NCBI GenBank assembly: GCA_024760905.1
Contig: CM045735.1
Coordinates: forward strand, 5,819,161 to 5,883,160
From: Plotosus lineatus
Taxonomy: Eukaryota > Chordata > Actinopteri > Siluriformes > Plotosidae
Length of the DNA stretch: 64,000 nt
Direction: 5' to 3'
The stretch's first letter is position 1. Each line of letters starts with the position of its first letter. A model generated the notes under the pieces. It saw nothing but the letters and a program-made list of their open reading frames with translations. It was not told where the DNA came from and ran no database searches. This document shows positions 23,160-35,309 of the stretch, one piece after another. Made by a program: the position numbers and the translations under genes.

Positions 23160-25320
23160 ATTTTCTTATTTAGCTTAGCAGAAAGAACCAACGTAGCTTT
23201 TGGTGGGGTGGATTTGAAAGCTGCAATAGTTGTGTTCACACGTAAAATGTTTGCCTACGGGAAAATAGGTTACACTTGTGAGTATACAATGTACAAACAA
23301 AGAAGACATGATGGTTGAAAGAGCAAAAAAAAAAAACCTCATATGATGTTCCTGGTGACACTTGGTCGACGTAAAATCGCCGAACAGCTTAACCCGACAC
23401 TGTGAGAAATATTTCATCAGCTGCACGTGTTGGTATCGCATGAAATCCGAATAACGACGTCCGAGACATAAGTGTGGAAACGGCAAAATAAAAACAAAAA
23501 CAAACAAACAACAACAACCCCCCCCCACCCTGACCTGGATGCGTGTTCCTGAATTAATTAGTTTTCAGCAGCGTCGAAACTAAAGAATAGTAACTTGACA
23601 CCCACGCGAGGCATCTCCGCAGAAATTTTCCACCAGATCGCAGCAGTGCGGTATGATTAAGCACTCGGCACTGTAGGACGCCGGGGGGACGGCCAAAACC
23701 TGTGCTTGACGAAGTCTCTTCTATTAGCTAATTCCTTGTGGAGAACTTAGAGATACAGACTCAAAGTCTGCACTTGCAAATGAGTCATACCTCCACCCAC
23801 CCCCTCACCCCCCCTCCCCCAGGCACATGTCCCATAGGCCCAAACATCTATGACCAACATTTGGTTGCTACAGGATACGGTGAGTTCATATCTCAATATG
23901 CCATGCAACAGGCAGATCTCTTCAGAACAAGAACTTTCTATTTCCTACGATTGGTTGCATATCAAATGCAACCTTTCCCACCCACTCCTCCCTCCTCCCC
24001 CCAAAAATTTACATTTTCCCCTTAACAAGAACAGAAAGTGGAGGAAGGGGATAATTGATCATTAGTGCTGATGATATTCATATCGGATGTGAAGGTCTGT
24101 AACAACAGGACACGAGAATCTAACGACTAAAACAAAAGAACTGATCTTTAAAAATTCAACAATAACCCATGCGTCAGTATTCGGGGTGGGTGGTGATGGG
24201 TGGGGGGGTGTGTGTGTGGTGGTGCTGTCCTGGAGTGGACCAGGACTTTCTGCACTTGGTCATGCTTGGAAATCCTTTTTTCCCCCCCGATAATTGTTTC
24301 GGCACATTTTCATATCCGTCATCGTTTTTTACACGAGTCACAGATATGTAACGTCAGTCATGGCGCAGCCCGCACGGACACCGGGTACTGGGTGAAGGGC
24401 GGATCAAATTAGTGCTACGCGCTGAAGTATACTTGGACCTTTAATCAGTTAGCACGCCGTTCTCCAGCGCGTTGGGAATCTCCGCTAAGGGCGAACAGAA
24501 AGAATTTTCGAGTGGTAATAATGAGCTCAATGACACGGCTGATTTGAATGAAAAAGTTCGCCAGGAGCGAAGCGGGAATAAAGGTCTCGGTTAAAAATGG
24601 CCTCAGCCATTCTTCGCAGCACTCACATAGAGCTCTGAATAACCCATCACCCCCACCCCCCCTGCAGCGGCTTCACTTTAAACACATTAAATCAGTACGC
24701 TTTACCCCGGCACTTGCACGGCCCTCAAATTACCACGTTGGCGTGAAAGTGAGAGGTGCAGATGATGGAGAAACACAGGAGAGACACGAGAAGGAGTTGT
24801 GTTGCAGGAAAGAGCAATGAGCCGCTTGAACTGTTTTTCATCTCGCTCTCCGGCTCAGCATGACCATTCACCGGCTTGTCAGCTTTCTGGCAAAACATCG
24901 GGGGCAAGGCGGAAAAACAAGCCACTTATTTTGCCGGCGCTCTTGACATCTGAACTTCAGTCTTCCCCGGTGCCAAAGTAATCAAAAAGTGAGTCTGTGC
25001 CAAAGCGACGTGAAAGGTCTTGACGCTTGGCCTTACAAACAGCGAAAAGGGGAGGGGTGGGGGAAACTAAGGTTCTTCAACAGCCCCACAAAACAGAAGT
25101 CTTATTTTCTGGGCATCCCTGGGAATAATGCACATTAGGCTTTATTGGGTTATTAAATATTTGAACAAGCCTTCGGAGATCCGCCGTTTTGTCCTTTCGA
25201 TTTTCTCTTCAATATCCACTCACCTTAACGACAATCAAGTCCATTGACCTTTTCCAAGGTAACGTAGGACGCTTTCATTCCTCATAGCTGTTGAGCTGTT
25301 TACACATAACCCCCCCCCAG
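23160..25320. other. No gene recognised; G/C-rich low-complexity patches
   Basis: C-rich stretches near 23518-23527, 23790-23820 and 24645-24662, a GT/G-rich run at 24183-24220. 24480-24560 and 24690-24990 are non-repetitive with moderate GC. No protein similarity recognised. Confidence 0.35.

Positions 25321-25321
<1 letters not shown>

Positions 25322-25358
<37 letters not shown>
25322..25358. repeat. (AC)n microsatellite
   Basis: About 18 AC units following a C9 run. Confidence 0.95.
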
Positions 25359-25360
<2 letters not shown>

Positions 25361-25652
25361 CCCAGACACTTTGAGTTTGCAAATCAAGGTCACTATCTGA
25401 ATAGCAGTAAATTTTATCAGACATGGAACAGAAGTGCATGGTGCTGATGCAATAGTACCATGTGATTGTAAAACAGTTTGCGTCACAGTCTTCGAGTTAG
25501 TAACAGCACAGCAGCTCTCATTGGCCAGAAAAATCCTACATCATCATTGCAATGTGCTGCTATATGTCTCAAACAACCAATCACAGCACTCCACCTCTGC
25601 ATCGTGGATATTTTCCAAACAACAGCGCCTCCGGCCTTGTTGTTTTTTTTTC

Positions 25653-26010
25653 ATTCATTTATTCATTTTATGCACTGCTTAATCCTAATTAGGGTCGCGG
25701 GGAGGCTGGCGCACATCTCAGCTGACTCTTGGCGAAGGTAAGGTACACCCGGGACAGCTCGCCGGGTCACTGCAAGGCCAACACTCACACAACCATTTAT
25801 ACTCACACTCATCTACTGGAGACTTGGAACAGCCAATTAACTACTGCGCTTGTTTTTGGACTGTGGGAGGAAACCGGAGAACCCGGAGGAAACCCATTCG
25901 AGCGCGGGGAGAATGTGCAAACGCCACACAGAAAACACCCAAGCTGGGAATGGAACCCGGGACCTTCTTGCTGTGAGGTGGACATGCTAACCACTATGCC
26001 ACCGTGCCAC
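25653..26010 (-). mobile_element. SINE, head 1 + tail A, full length
   Basis: Plus strand reads the element backwards: ATTCATTTATTCATTTT, TAATCCTAATTAGGGTCGCG, GGACTGTGGGAGGAAACC, CGGGACCTTCTTGCTGTGAG and ACTATGCCACCGTGCCACC at the head end. It is immediately followed by a second copy in the same orientation. Confidence 0.75.
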
Positions 26011-26014
26011 CTTT

Positions 26015-26366
26015 TTTTCGTTCATTGCTTTTCTAATCCAAGTCATCCTAATTAGGGTCGCAAAGAGGCTGGGACATATCGTAGCCGACTCTGGGCGAGG
26101 GTGGGGTACACCCTAGACAGTTTGTCAGGCCATCGTAGGGCCAACAGAACCATTCATACTTACACCTTGGAGTGTTTTGGAACAGCCAATTAACCTACTG
26201 TGTGTGTTTTTGCACTGTGGGAGGAAACCGGAGAACCCAGAGGAAACCCACGCAAGCACAGGGAGAACGTGCAAACTCCACACAGAAAAGCCCGGACTAG
26301 GAATCAAACCCAGGACCTTCTTGCTGTGAGGGGGCAAGCTAATCACTACACAAATGTGCCACCCAT
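26015..26366 (-). mobile_element. SINE, head 1 + tail A, full length (tandem neighbour)
   Basis: Second copy of the same type: TCCTAATTAGGGTCGCAAAG, GCACTGTGGGAGGAAACC, CCCAGGACCTTCTTGCTG, CAAATGTGCCACCCATTG. Differences from the neighbour at 25653-26010 are scattered, so this is probably an independent insertion. Confidence 0.7.
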
Positions 26367-27097
26367 TGTTTTTGTTTTCTTGACTCCAATTATAATTCGT
26401 CGGCACCTGATGTAAACAAACAGGGATTTGTTACCCTGATTGCCGAAATATCGCATCTGCAGACAAAAACAGGACAAAAGGTAGCGAAGAAAACAAGCCT
26501 CTACAGCACTGCCATTAAATAACCGATGAGTAACTTCAACAGAGTCTCATTTACGCCTGATGACTTGTTCAAGATGTAATGCTGCGGCACAAATAAAAAC
26601 AAGTCTGAACAAGTCCTGGATTAAAGACTCCAGCAGAAGAAGGTGTAGAGCCAAGCCGTGGTGCATTGTGGGATGAGAACGCCGCAGTGTTATTGTACAC
26701 TCGTCAGTAAGGATGGCAGCAGAGTCAAGCAGGTTGCATGTGTGGAAGGAAAGGGGTGTGTGCCGAGGTGTTTTTTTTTAATAATAACCAGTTTCCAGAC
26801 AGTAGTATGTTAGCGCACCAACATAATAAACCTGATGTCCTGAGGACAAGTATTTTGTAAAAACCCAATTCAAGATGAAAAGAAAGGTGTGTGGATTTCA
26901 TTAACCCTGCTGTCATGAGCTCGACACGAGATTTCTATATTATTTACAGTCGTCTTCTTGGCATGTCACGAAAACTAGTTTCGCTTTTATTAAAATTTAC
27001 ATTTCAGCTAACGATACTATTTCTCACGTCTCGGAGGTATCAAATGATTTCGTGTACTTACTCCCAAGCTTTATTTTAATTGATGATGTCACTGTAC

Positions 27098-27440
27098 ATT
27101 CATTCATTCATTTGTTTTCTATAAAAGTTAATCCTAATTAGGGTCGCAGGAAGCCTGGCGCCCATCTCGGCCAACTATGGGCGAAGGCAGAGTACACCCT
27201 GGACAGCCCGCCAGAAAATCACAGGGCAGAAACACGCTGACGGCTACGCAACTACTCTTGACGAATGTCAGCAATGGTTTTTTCCAGCCTCTCATCAGAC
27301 AGTGAGAGACATCGCTGGCCTTTGATAGGCCAGTTAGCTGCACTGGGGGGGGGACAGCAGTGACAACCCGTTGAGAGTGGGGCTTGAACCCCCAACCTTG
27401 GGATCAGTGATGAGTGCCAAACCCCCCAGACCACCACTGT
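27098..27440 (-). mobile_element. SINE, head 2 + tail A, near full length
   Basis: Plus strand: CATTCATTCATTCATTTG, TAATCCTAATTAGGGTCGCA, GGCGAAGGCAGAGTACACCC, TTAGCTGCACTGGGGGGG, CCCAACCTTGGGATCAGTG, CAGACCACCACTGTAC. Confidence 0.7.
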
Positions 27441-27469
27441 ACAGGTTTAAGTGATTTTTGCTACAGATA

Positions 27470-27860
27470 GTAAAAGGAAAGGATGGCTAGCGGTTATCTC
27501 TGCCATCTCGCAGGAAGGTTCTGGGCTCGAGTATCAGAACCGGCAGGGACATTTCTGTGTGGGGTTTGCATTTTCTCCCCTCATGTTTGCCTGGGTCTCC
27601 TCTTACAATTCACAAGGTCAAATCACTCATTCATACTATTGGGGTTGCAGAGAGACTGAAACCTATGTCAACCAACTTTGTACAAATGGTAGGGTACACC
27701 CTGAACAGCTCGCCAGACAATTACAGCATAACACACATACAACCATCTATATGTAGGGGCAACTTATAACAGAAAATTAATCTAATGTGCATACCTGTAG
27801 GAGGAAACCAGAATGAGTAGATGAAACCACTGCAATTATTTGCATTGACTGTACGATGGG
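27470..27860. mobile_element. Diverged head-1 SINE pieces in opposite directions
   Basis: 27480-27625 reads the head/body forwards (GGCTAGCGGTTATCTCTGCC, TTCTGGGCTCGAGTATC, GGGGTTTGCATTTTCTCC). 27630-27830 reads tail A and body backwards (TTGGGGTTGCAGAGAGACTG, GGTAGGGTACACCCTGAAC, GTAGGAGGAAACCAGAATG). Confidence 0.45.
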
Positions 27861-27992
27861 GCAATTAACTTGCTATTCTGACAGGCATAATGTAAACAAT
27901 GAAATTGCTTGAAGTCAACTGGAAACGGTGGCACCTTTCATCATAAGAAGGACAAGTGGTATGGATCATGTATGCGATAGGATTGGCATTAA

Positions 27993-28342
27993 CCCTTTAA
28001 TGCCCAGCCGGACCATATGGTCCTCTTTCAAAAAATGCTAATAACTACTAGATGCATGCTGCTGCCGTTCAAAACGTGTCCTATACTTGTTTTGGTGTCC
28101 CTGATGCAACACAGCTTGGTCTCACGTGCCTCAGTCAGCTGTGAGATGATGAGTGCGCAGGAGTGTGTTGTTCACGAATTTGTGAGCGTTATTATTTGTT
28201 ACTGTCATGTTATTATTATTATTAGTGTTATTATAATTTTGTTGAAAGAAATGTGTTAGGGGTGTTTCTTTAGGCCTTTTTGATTGGGAAAAACTAGTAA
28301 TAATATTTTTAACCGCAAAAAAATAATTCGGGTGTGAAAGGG
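27993..28342. mobile_element. piggyBac-like MITE, about 350 bp
   Basis: Starts just after TTAA (27989-27992) with CCCTTTAATGCC and ends GTGTGAAAGGG at 28342, so the termini are short inverted repeats CCCTTT/AAAGGG. The right TTAA has decayed to ATAT. It is homologous along its length to the copy at 1-259. TTAA target choice plus a CCCTTT terminus points to piggyBac; no coding remains. Confidence 0.55.
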
Positions 28343-28349
28343 ATATCAT

Positions 28350-28865
28350 CAGAAAGATACCACCTTATTTGCATTTTGGTTCAAATAATCTCGACTCGTA
28401 TCTGGTGCTATCAATAGGCTAAATTGGCTCCACAGTGGAGCAAATTATTTTAGATTAGCGCGAGGAATTATTGTCATTGGGCCAGTAAATTTTTTGTCTT
28501 TGTTTTGTTTTAAGTTCCACAATGTATAACTTGTTCGTAAATAATGTTAAACTGCTGCCAAAATGTTCGCCATCTATTGGAAATACGGCAATTCACGAAT
28601 GAGACATTTTGGGGCAGACAGGTTCCTGTACCACCGAGGTCTCACTGTTATAAGGACAATCAACGTACTCTATGATTTGCTGTTTTCACGAGTTAAATAA
28701 TAAATTGTAAGCTACCTATGAACTATGAACAAAAGTTAAAGCAGTTGTATTGGTTAGTAGGTAATTTTTGATATCCAGATGTGTCGGATCAAGAGACTCG
28801 TATTGAATGTAACGGTACACTGTATTGTTCCACCCCCAGCATTAATGGCCATCCATAAAAAAGAC
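28350..28865. other. No gene recognised
   Basis: AT-rich unique sequence without recognisable repeat, RNA gene or coding similarity. Confidence 0.3.
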
Positions 28866-28867
28866 TG

Positions 28868-29160
28868 TTGGGCTTTTTACACCCGAGCCTAGTGGCTCAT
28901 CAGGCCGGTGCTTATCCCCGGTTTCTGGAGCGTGAAGCAACCAGAAGTTCAACTCCGCCTGGATGGGACGCTAATCCATAGCAGGTTACCTTCCCAGTAT
29001 ACATATTTTACTGGTACCCACTTATACTGCTAGGTGGACAGAGGCACACTTGTGGTTAAGGCCTTGCCGAGGACAGTGGGGTCTAACTGGGATTTGAACA
29101 CACAACCTCCCGATCAATGACCTTCAATAAGCTCTGTATACTGTTTAACCAGGCTGAGCA
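28868..29160 (-). mobile_element. tRNA-headed SINE, third family, 3' part (minus)
   Basis: Same family as 49256-49560: plus strand has CGAGCCTAGTGGCTCATCAGG, CCGGTTTCTGGAGCGTGAAGC, CTTCCCAGTATACATATTTTACTGG, GAGGCACACTTGTGGTTAAGG. The head end is diverged after GGATTTGAACACACAACC. Confidence 0.55.
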
Positions 29161-29164
29161 TTGG

Positions 29165-30070
29165 TACACATTCATTCCTAATAATATCTAGTACCTCTTT
29201 CGGATATAACGTGTTGGGTAGACATCTGAACATGAAGGTTTTTGTAGCTTTGACTAAAGCAGGTGTGTCTCCTGGAACCTACATGACCAACTGCATCATC
29301 ATCATCATCATGAAATGTGTGTGCATGAGAAATGCACAGTAGACTCATATTTCAGCTGTGAAGCATCAGTAAAGCTCTCAGTAAAGCAGCCTTCTGGACA
29401 CTGAGGCATTTTCCCCGCATTTAGACACAGAAGACAAATTGAATTCTATCACAGCTTTCTGCCAGAGATCCAATATTGTTGGTATTTGCATGAAGTCCAT
29501 GCCGAGGCCAGTCGAGCACGTCCAAAATGCTCCCTTGATGCTCATGAGCTACTCTGACAGCACAATGACCTACAGGTTTGTAAACATGTTTACAGCCCCG
29601 TTTTAATACGGCCAAATACATAAACGGATGGTTTTATGGACATTTTGAGTAGGGGTTGGGATTGCTTTTTCCACTCTTTAACCCAAAACAGATCAGTCTG
29701 TGTCCTGTCTAAAGATAATGAATATAAGCTGTAACTCCAAAGAGCTTGCAGGAAACAAGAGGAAAGAAACCTGATGACCAGATGGCATCATTTGGACAAT
29801 GTGAGGATGAAGGAGGGGGTGGATGACAGCCAGGATTCAGCATCGCCCCCGCCACGAAGACAAACAGTTATGCAGTCCTTCGCGTTGGCATGCTCTTCTT
29901 CAGGATTAATTACTCTTTCCACTTGCTCAACAGAATGTGAGCTGGCGTGGATGTGCGGCCATGGGCTCGGGGCCTAGACTCCCACAAGCAGGCACCTGGG
30001 GGGGGCCAGGAAATCAAGCAGGTGCACTTGAAGGTTGACAGCACATATAAGGAGTAGGTGGATATTAATG
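29165..30070. other. No gene recognised
   Basis: 29297-29310 is a short (ATC)n. 29440-29600 and 29800-29960 are non-repetitive with moderate GC but give no recognisable protein in any frame. 30000-30008 is a G run. Confidence 0.3.
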
Positions 30071-30327
30071 AATACAGTGGTACCTTAACTTACGAAATTA
30101 ATCTGTTCTGAGGTCGAGCTCGTAAATCAAAATGTTTGTTTGATAAAACGAAAATTCCCATCGGAAATAATAGAAAACCAATTAAGCAGTTCCAAACCTC
30201 TCCCAAACTCATATAACCTGACACAAACATGTGTATTTAACCTAATAGATTAAAGTAAAAAAAAAAAAACAATAAATATTTCATAATAAGACATGTACAT
30301 TAACATTAATAATAATAAATACCGTAT

Positions 30328-31172
30328 TTGGCGTAATAAGCGTCCCGTTCCAGTAACCCCCCCCCCCGTGTTTTTGATCTTACGTCTAATAACCGCCCAT
30401 GTGCACTGGGAGTAAAATCGGTGATCAAACTTATCAATTTTATTCGATCAGTCTATGTAAGGGTAAAATGAGGCGTTCACTGCCTGTAAACGTGAGTTTA
30501 CATGGTATTTCAAGACCCCCTGACACTGGGGAATGTCTATAATGTTCATCAGTAACATCGCATTTAATCGTTCCGCCGTGCTTTAAAAAAACAGGAAAAT
30601 ATTTTGCTGTGTTCTCTTGGTAAATGTCCAACAAGATGAATCATTAGAAACTGCTACAGCAAAACTATGGGATGCTCTGAATGAATGGAGCGATGAGCCA
30701 GATATGGACGAATCAGAAAGTGATGACGAGGATTTTTCACCCGATTCTCCTGCTCACTAACTTCATACATTTAAAGACTTTCCTGGCCATGTGCTTTTCA
30801 TGTACTAAAGTTGACCTTTGTGTTGATTGGCTCAACTTGCCATGTGCTAAAGTTGACATTCATGTTAATTGGCTTGATTTTGGGGGGAGGGGGGGTTTAG
30901 GTATTTAAACGTAGAGCACCGGGAGGAAAAATTAAAGGGTTTTTTTTTAATTATGCTGTTTTCTGTTTATTTTCAGCTTTTATGTAAGTAATTTGGTTGA
31001 TACCACAAAATGGATAACACAAATACCAGTAAAACTCTTTTATTGTTCCGTTATTATTCATGTTTTCCACCTTGATGGTAATAAGCACTTACCGTTCCAC
31101 TCCGCTGGTAATCATTTATAAATCTACTCCAATTTTTTGAGCACCCTTGGTGCTTATAACGTCGAATACGGT
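30328..31172. mobile_element. pogo/Tigger-like element, about 845 bp, TA-flanked
   Basis: Left end CCGTATTTGGCGTAATAAGCG and right end CGCTTATAACGTCGAATACGG-like (plus GCTTATAACGTCGAATACGG) are imperfect inverted repeats flanked by TA, the mariner/pogo target. It contains a transposase tail (30626-30760). A C-rich run follows the left terminus (30356-30368). Confidence 0.6.
30626..30760 (+). pseudogene. pogo/Tigger-like transposase C-terminal remnant
   Basis: A 45-codon segment (including stop) reads VQQDESLETATAKLWDALNE, then WSDEPDMDESESDDEDFSP, then DSPAH and TAA. The acidic Ser/Asp/Glu-rich ending is like that of pogo-family transposases, and a similar tail lies in the MITE at 11668-12183. 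The catalytic domain is absent, so it is a non-functional relic. Confidence 0.45.
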
Positions 31173-31246
31173 AATAATAAAATAAGAAAAAACAATAAGT
31201 CAACTAACCCTTCCAATCATCAATTGTGTGAAGATGTCACTTGAGG

Positions 31247-31310
31247 TCGCTTGAATCCCCGACCTTGGGATCAGTGATCCAGCAACTTACCACCAGGCCA
31301 CCACTGCCTA
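31247..31310 (-). mobile_element. SINE head-2 fragment
   Basis: Only the tRNA-like head remains: plus strand CCCCGACCTTGGGATCAGTG, then ATCCAGCAACTTACCACCAGG and CCACCACTGCC. Confidence 0.55.
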
Positions 31311-31599
31311 ATTCTATCATTATTATTATTATTATTAAGTAATTTCTCAACCCAAGATGACAAGAAGCCCATAAAATCTTGTATCATAGCCATTCATGAC
31401 AGCCGTTTCAAGCGCAAAAGCATCTTACATGCATCTTAAAAACGTGTAAAGAGCAGTACAGGAATCTGAGGCTACCGAAAATTAGCTTTACTGTGCAACA
31501 ACCAATTTTATGAAAGCGACACTGTCAGAGACGCGTTTTTTTAACAGGGACAGGAGATGAATATAAGCCCACGTTTAGACTTTCATTGTCTTGGTTTAT

Positions 31600-31757
31600 G
31601 TAGCGTGAAGCAGCTATGCATTTATCTCCTCCTGGATGGGATGCTGGTCCATCATAGGTTACATTCCCAGCATTTTTACTGGTAGCCATTTATACTGATA
31701 TGTGGACACATACACACTTGTGATAAAGCCCTTGCTGAGGAGTCTTCGCATTGTGGG

Positions 31758-31804
<47 letters not shown>

Positions 31805-31860
31805 CCCACGACCTCTCGACTGTGAGCTCAGCATCCAAACCGCTACATTATCGGCCCACT
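31600..31860 (-). mobile_element. tRNA-headed SINE, third family, with internal (GT)n
   Basis: Matches 49256-49560 reversed: TAGCGTGAAGCAGCTATG, GGATGCTGGTCCATCATAGG, CATTTATACTGATATGTGGAC, CACTTGTGATAAAGCCC, then (GT)n at 31757-31802, then GAACCCACGACCTCTCGAC and ACATTATCGGCCCACTC at the head. Confidence 0.55.
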
Positions 31861-31869
31861 CATTTTATT

Positions 31870-32590
31870 GGCTGGGTGATAAATAATAGTAGAAAAAAAG
31901 TCTTCATAAAACCATTTAAAAAAATTGTTTTTAAATCAATGTTTTCCTGTCTTGTTATTTGACATTGCTTCAAGTATTTTGACTTGAATTCTGGAAAGGC
32001 AGAAAAATATGTCTGCAGGCAAAAACAATTTCAATTATCTGAATTAATCTTAAAAAAAAAAGAAAAGAAAGAAAAGTTGTTTAGTGATGAAATCTGTGCA
32101 GGGCCTGGTAAACCTCTGGGATGGTTTTGATGTTAAAGCAATTGTTCTACAAATCCGGGTCCGTTCCATTCATTAGTCTGCTTGAGTGGGGCTTCAGATC
32201 TCGGCTCGGCTGAAAGTCGCCGCTCATACAAAGATGCTTTTAATCACTGATGAGCAATTAAATCATGTCAGCATTCTGCCACAACTCATCAGAATTCCAC
32301 TTAAAAGGAAACATTAATTAGAGAAGAAAGCATGACATTATGCAAAGGGACAACCTGCCTTTTAATTATGTGGAAGGAAAAGAAACCAGCAGGAACATGC
32401 TCATCTACACCGGAAGAAACTGAGCTACATACAAAATGTCTCAAACTAACTGACCTTAAAAAAGGGGTCAAAGAAGATCATGTGGAGGTTTATCATGGTT
32501 TCATGGATGAAGATAAATCTGTGTTACATTGCAGCATATTTGGTGGGATCTCAGGGTTGTTTTGAAAGCCAGCATTATTAATATTATTAT
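31870..32590. other. No gene recognised; CNE-like stretch at 32160-32345
   Basis: 32160-32345 is non-repetitive with TGAGCAATTAAATCATG and GGAAACATTAATTAGAG, resembling conserved non-coding DNA. A 77-codon frame at 32332-32565 has no recognisable similarity. Confidence 0.3.
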
Positions 32591-32595
32591 TATTA

Positions 32596-33119
32596 CAGTA
32601 ATCCCTCGCGACTTCACACTTCAGTTCCTGCAGCTTCAGTGCATCGCGGGTTTTTCAAAAATATTCATTGATAAATAAAAAAAGAAGGAAATTAAAGAAA
32701 AATAGGGGGAAAGTTAAGGAAAATGTCGCAAAACAAGTCCAATTATGCAAAAAAAAACCAAAAAAAAAAAAAAAACCAAACAAATAAAAAACCCAACCCA
32801 AAACCTCCCAACAGAGCTACTTACATTTTTATGTGAGGCGTGCATCTGGGTGTGTGTGCACGCATCTGCATGTGTGCGTGCATGTCTGTATGTGTGTGTA
32901 TTTATATTTTATTTACATCTTATGTATTATTTTTGAATGTTTAACTGTTATTATAAGCATTTATAGTGTTGAATATGTATTCATTGATTTTATTGATATT
33001 ATATACACATATACATGTACGTATACGTCAGTGGGGGGGGCGGCGATCCTACTTCGTGGAAATTCGGCGTTCGCGAAGGGTCTCGGTCCCCATTAACCGT
33101 GAGAAGTGAGGGTTCACTA
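32596..33119. mobile_element. TIR MITE ('CCCTCGC' type), about 520 bp, copy 1
   Basis: Starts CAGTAATCCCTCGCGACTTC after TA and ends GTGAGGGTTCACTATA. The interior has GCAGCTTCAGTGCATCGCGG, A-rich blocks and TATACACATATACATG. It matches the copy at 59025-59531 throughout. The TA flank and termini suggest a Tc1/mariner-superfamily (pogo-like) MITE. Confidence 0.55.
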
Positions 33120-33895
33120 TATTATCATGGCAGCACTTCCTTAATTAAAACCAGCCAATGCTGAAGTATCATCAAACCTAATTTCAGCTTATTGGATTTG
33201 TACTTCTTTTTAAAGTATGGTGTAATTGATAAAACTGCGACGACCTGGCGAGCTGTCCAGGGTGTACACTGCTCTCACGCTTATAAAAGGCGGTAAAACA
33301 GGAAGTCCTTTATCCACAGAGTAAATAACTGTTATATCAGTGACTATACATGAACATAAGAAAAACTCATTCAAAGGATATTTTATCGTCTATTTTTACT
33401 TGATTCAAGAATTAACCAAGTTTTTGGTTTCGGTGGGTAATTATTTTTACAGCTATTATTATTATTATAATACATTCAAGAGATTTTCTTGTTTCTGATG
33501 GGGGAAAGTCGTGAAATAATTCTGGGTACTGCATCACCGCTATGGGATAAGTTGAATAAATATTGAACAACTGGCACATGCAACACAGTGAAACGGCTGC
33601 CTACTTTGATGGAATTCTAAATGAGTAATTTATTATAGTTATAGAATTTGGCTTTCATGTCACAGAATTATGGTCTCGGCTTTTAGCATTGGCAGATAAC
33701 AACCCCTCGACCAAATAATTCTCATGACTTCATACTTCGCCTCATTCAATAACCTCTTATTACCCTGAGACAGCAAACAGCAAACCAATCAGTCGGTGAA
33801 ATTTCAGAGAAATAAGCACTGAAGTAAATAATTACAGTTGACAGAGATGAATTTTGACACCGAATTTGTGATGCTGCTTCTGGAAATGTCTGCAT
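33120..33895. other. No gene; small tail-A SINE fragment at 33240-33285
   Basis: 33240-33285 reads CGACCTGGCGAGCTGTCCAG and GGGTGTACACTGCTCTC, a tail-A piece. The rest is AT-rich unique sequence. Confidence 0.35.
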
Positions 33896-33937
<42 letters not shown>

Positions 33938-34092
33938 AGATTTTCTGAGTAGATCCTTCTGTAGGAGAGTGCTCAATACTTTTTGGTAGAGCAAATAACA
34001 ATAAAATAAAAGGACAGGACAAAGACTTTCTATGGAGTTAAATGGAGTTTCAATAGAAAGTCTTTGTCCTGTCCTTTTCTTTTCTTTTATTA

Positions 34093-34170
<78 letters not shown>
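33896..34170. repeat. (AT)n microsatellites flanking a perfect hairpin
   Basis: (AT)n at 33896-33921 followed by (AG)n, then a 26-bp perfect inverted repeat (34008-34033 with 34053-34078, 19-nt loop), then (AT)n at about 34094-34170 ending in a T run. Confidence 0.9.
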
Positions 34171-34177
<7 letters not shown>

Positions 34178-34591
34178 TTTAATCTACACAAAGCTTTGAA
34201 AGACCTGCTTTATGCAACTACTTAATTAAAAAAAAAAAAAAAATTACACAGCATACAAAGATAGCAAAGGCAAAAAAAAAATTTTTCATGCCAGTGCTTG
34301 CTAAGGCTCCATGAATATTACAAATACCATTCGGAGCTGGAACCTTGGGCCTGAATGAGAGTAAGAATCAAACCCAAATTTTACACATCATATAGTTCTT
34401 TGCACATCAAAAAATGCTATTGTTGTTATTACAACCTTTTTTCATAAGCAACAACGACAACAAACAATAAATCCTCACACAGGTTGGAGGTACTGCACTG
34501 CAAAAATGAGATGTGACTCACATAAAATAATCTGTAAACAAGAAAGTACTGTGTATTTAAATGCACTGGACTATATAACACAGGTTCCCAT

Positions 34592-35200
34592 ATACAGTGG
34601 TACACTCACTTTACGAAAGTCTCACCAAACAAAAAATTCAGGTTACAAAATGCATTTTCCTAAAATTTTTGTCTTTGGATACGAAAAACGTTCACGTTAC
34701 GAAAGCGCCATGTTAAAAATTCAAACGCTCCATTCAAACATTCAAATGCATCATTCAAACATTCAAAAAATGCACAAGCTGCTCTCCCATCAATGACGTT
34801 CAAACATCCCACCCCGCTGGCCTCCCATTGGCTACGAGGGATGAAGCAGCTACCTCCCATTGCCTATCTGCCAACAACCCGCCCCGCTGGCCTCCCATTG
34901 GCTAGGAGGGATGACGCAGCTCCCTCCCATTGGCTATTATGGAGCTGCATCTACCATAATGCTTTTCGTGTAAAGGACAGAGTTACTGTTGTTTCATGCT
35001 TTATTTCTTGACTCTGGCTTTTAACCTTCCATAAACATTTGTAAGATTATAACTCGGCTAAGAAGACATAGTCAGATTTCTGGTGCGAGTGAGAAGAAGA
35101 AACGGGCTCGAGTGATATCGCAAAGGAATATGGCCAAACCCATCTACCATCAGTACGATATTGAAGCAGAAGGAGATCTTAAAAGGTATGCTTTTATAAT
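34592..35200. mobile_element. pogo/Tigger-like element fragment
   Basis: Starts TACAGTGGTACACTCACTTT, then TTCAGGTTACAAAATGCATT and two copies of CTGGCCTCCCATTGGCTA in a GC-rich block. At 35070-35180 the frame ASEKKKRARVISQRN / AKPIYHQYDIEAEGDLKR is open. It is homologous, reversed, to 50990-51432. Confidence 0.5.
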
Positions 35201-35309
35201 TTTTAAAGAGTTTAGAGGGTAGTTTTGGGGGCCACGCGTTCTTTTGGACCTGACGTCCTATTCTCGCAAATCTGCACTTGCACGATAGTGAAACAGGTTA
35301 CAAATGGTG

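Larger units (their letters stand above)
30077..31225. mobile_element. Foldback element left arm, split by a pogo-like element
   Basis: 30077 onward matches the left arm at 4287 (GGTACCTTAACTTACGAAATT, GAGGTCGAGCTCGTAAATC, AATAAATATTTCATAATAA). It is interrupted at about 30327, and the arm resumes at 31173 with AATAATAAAATAAG, then CAATAAGTCAACTAACCC. Confidence 0.6.
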
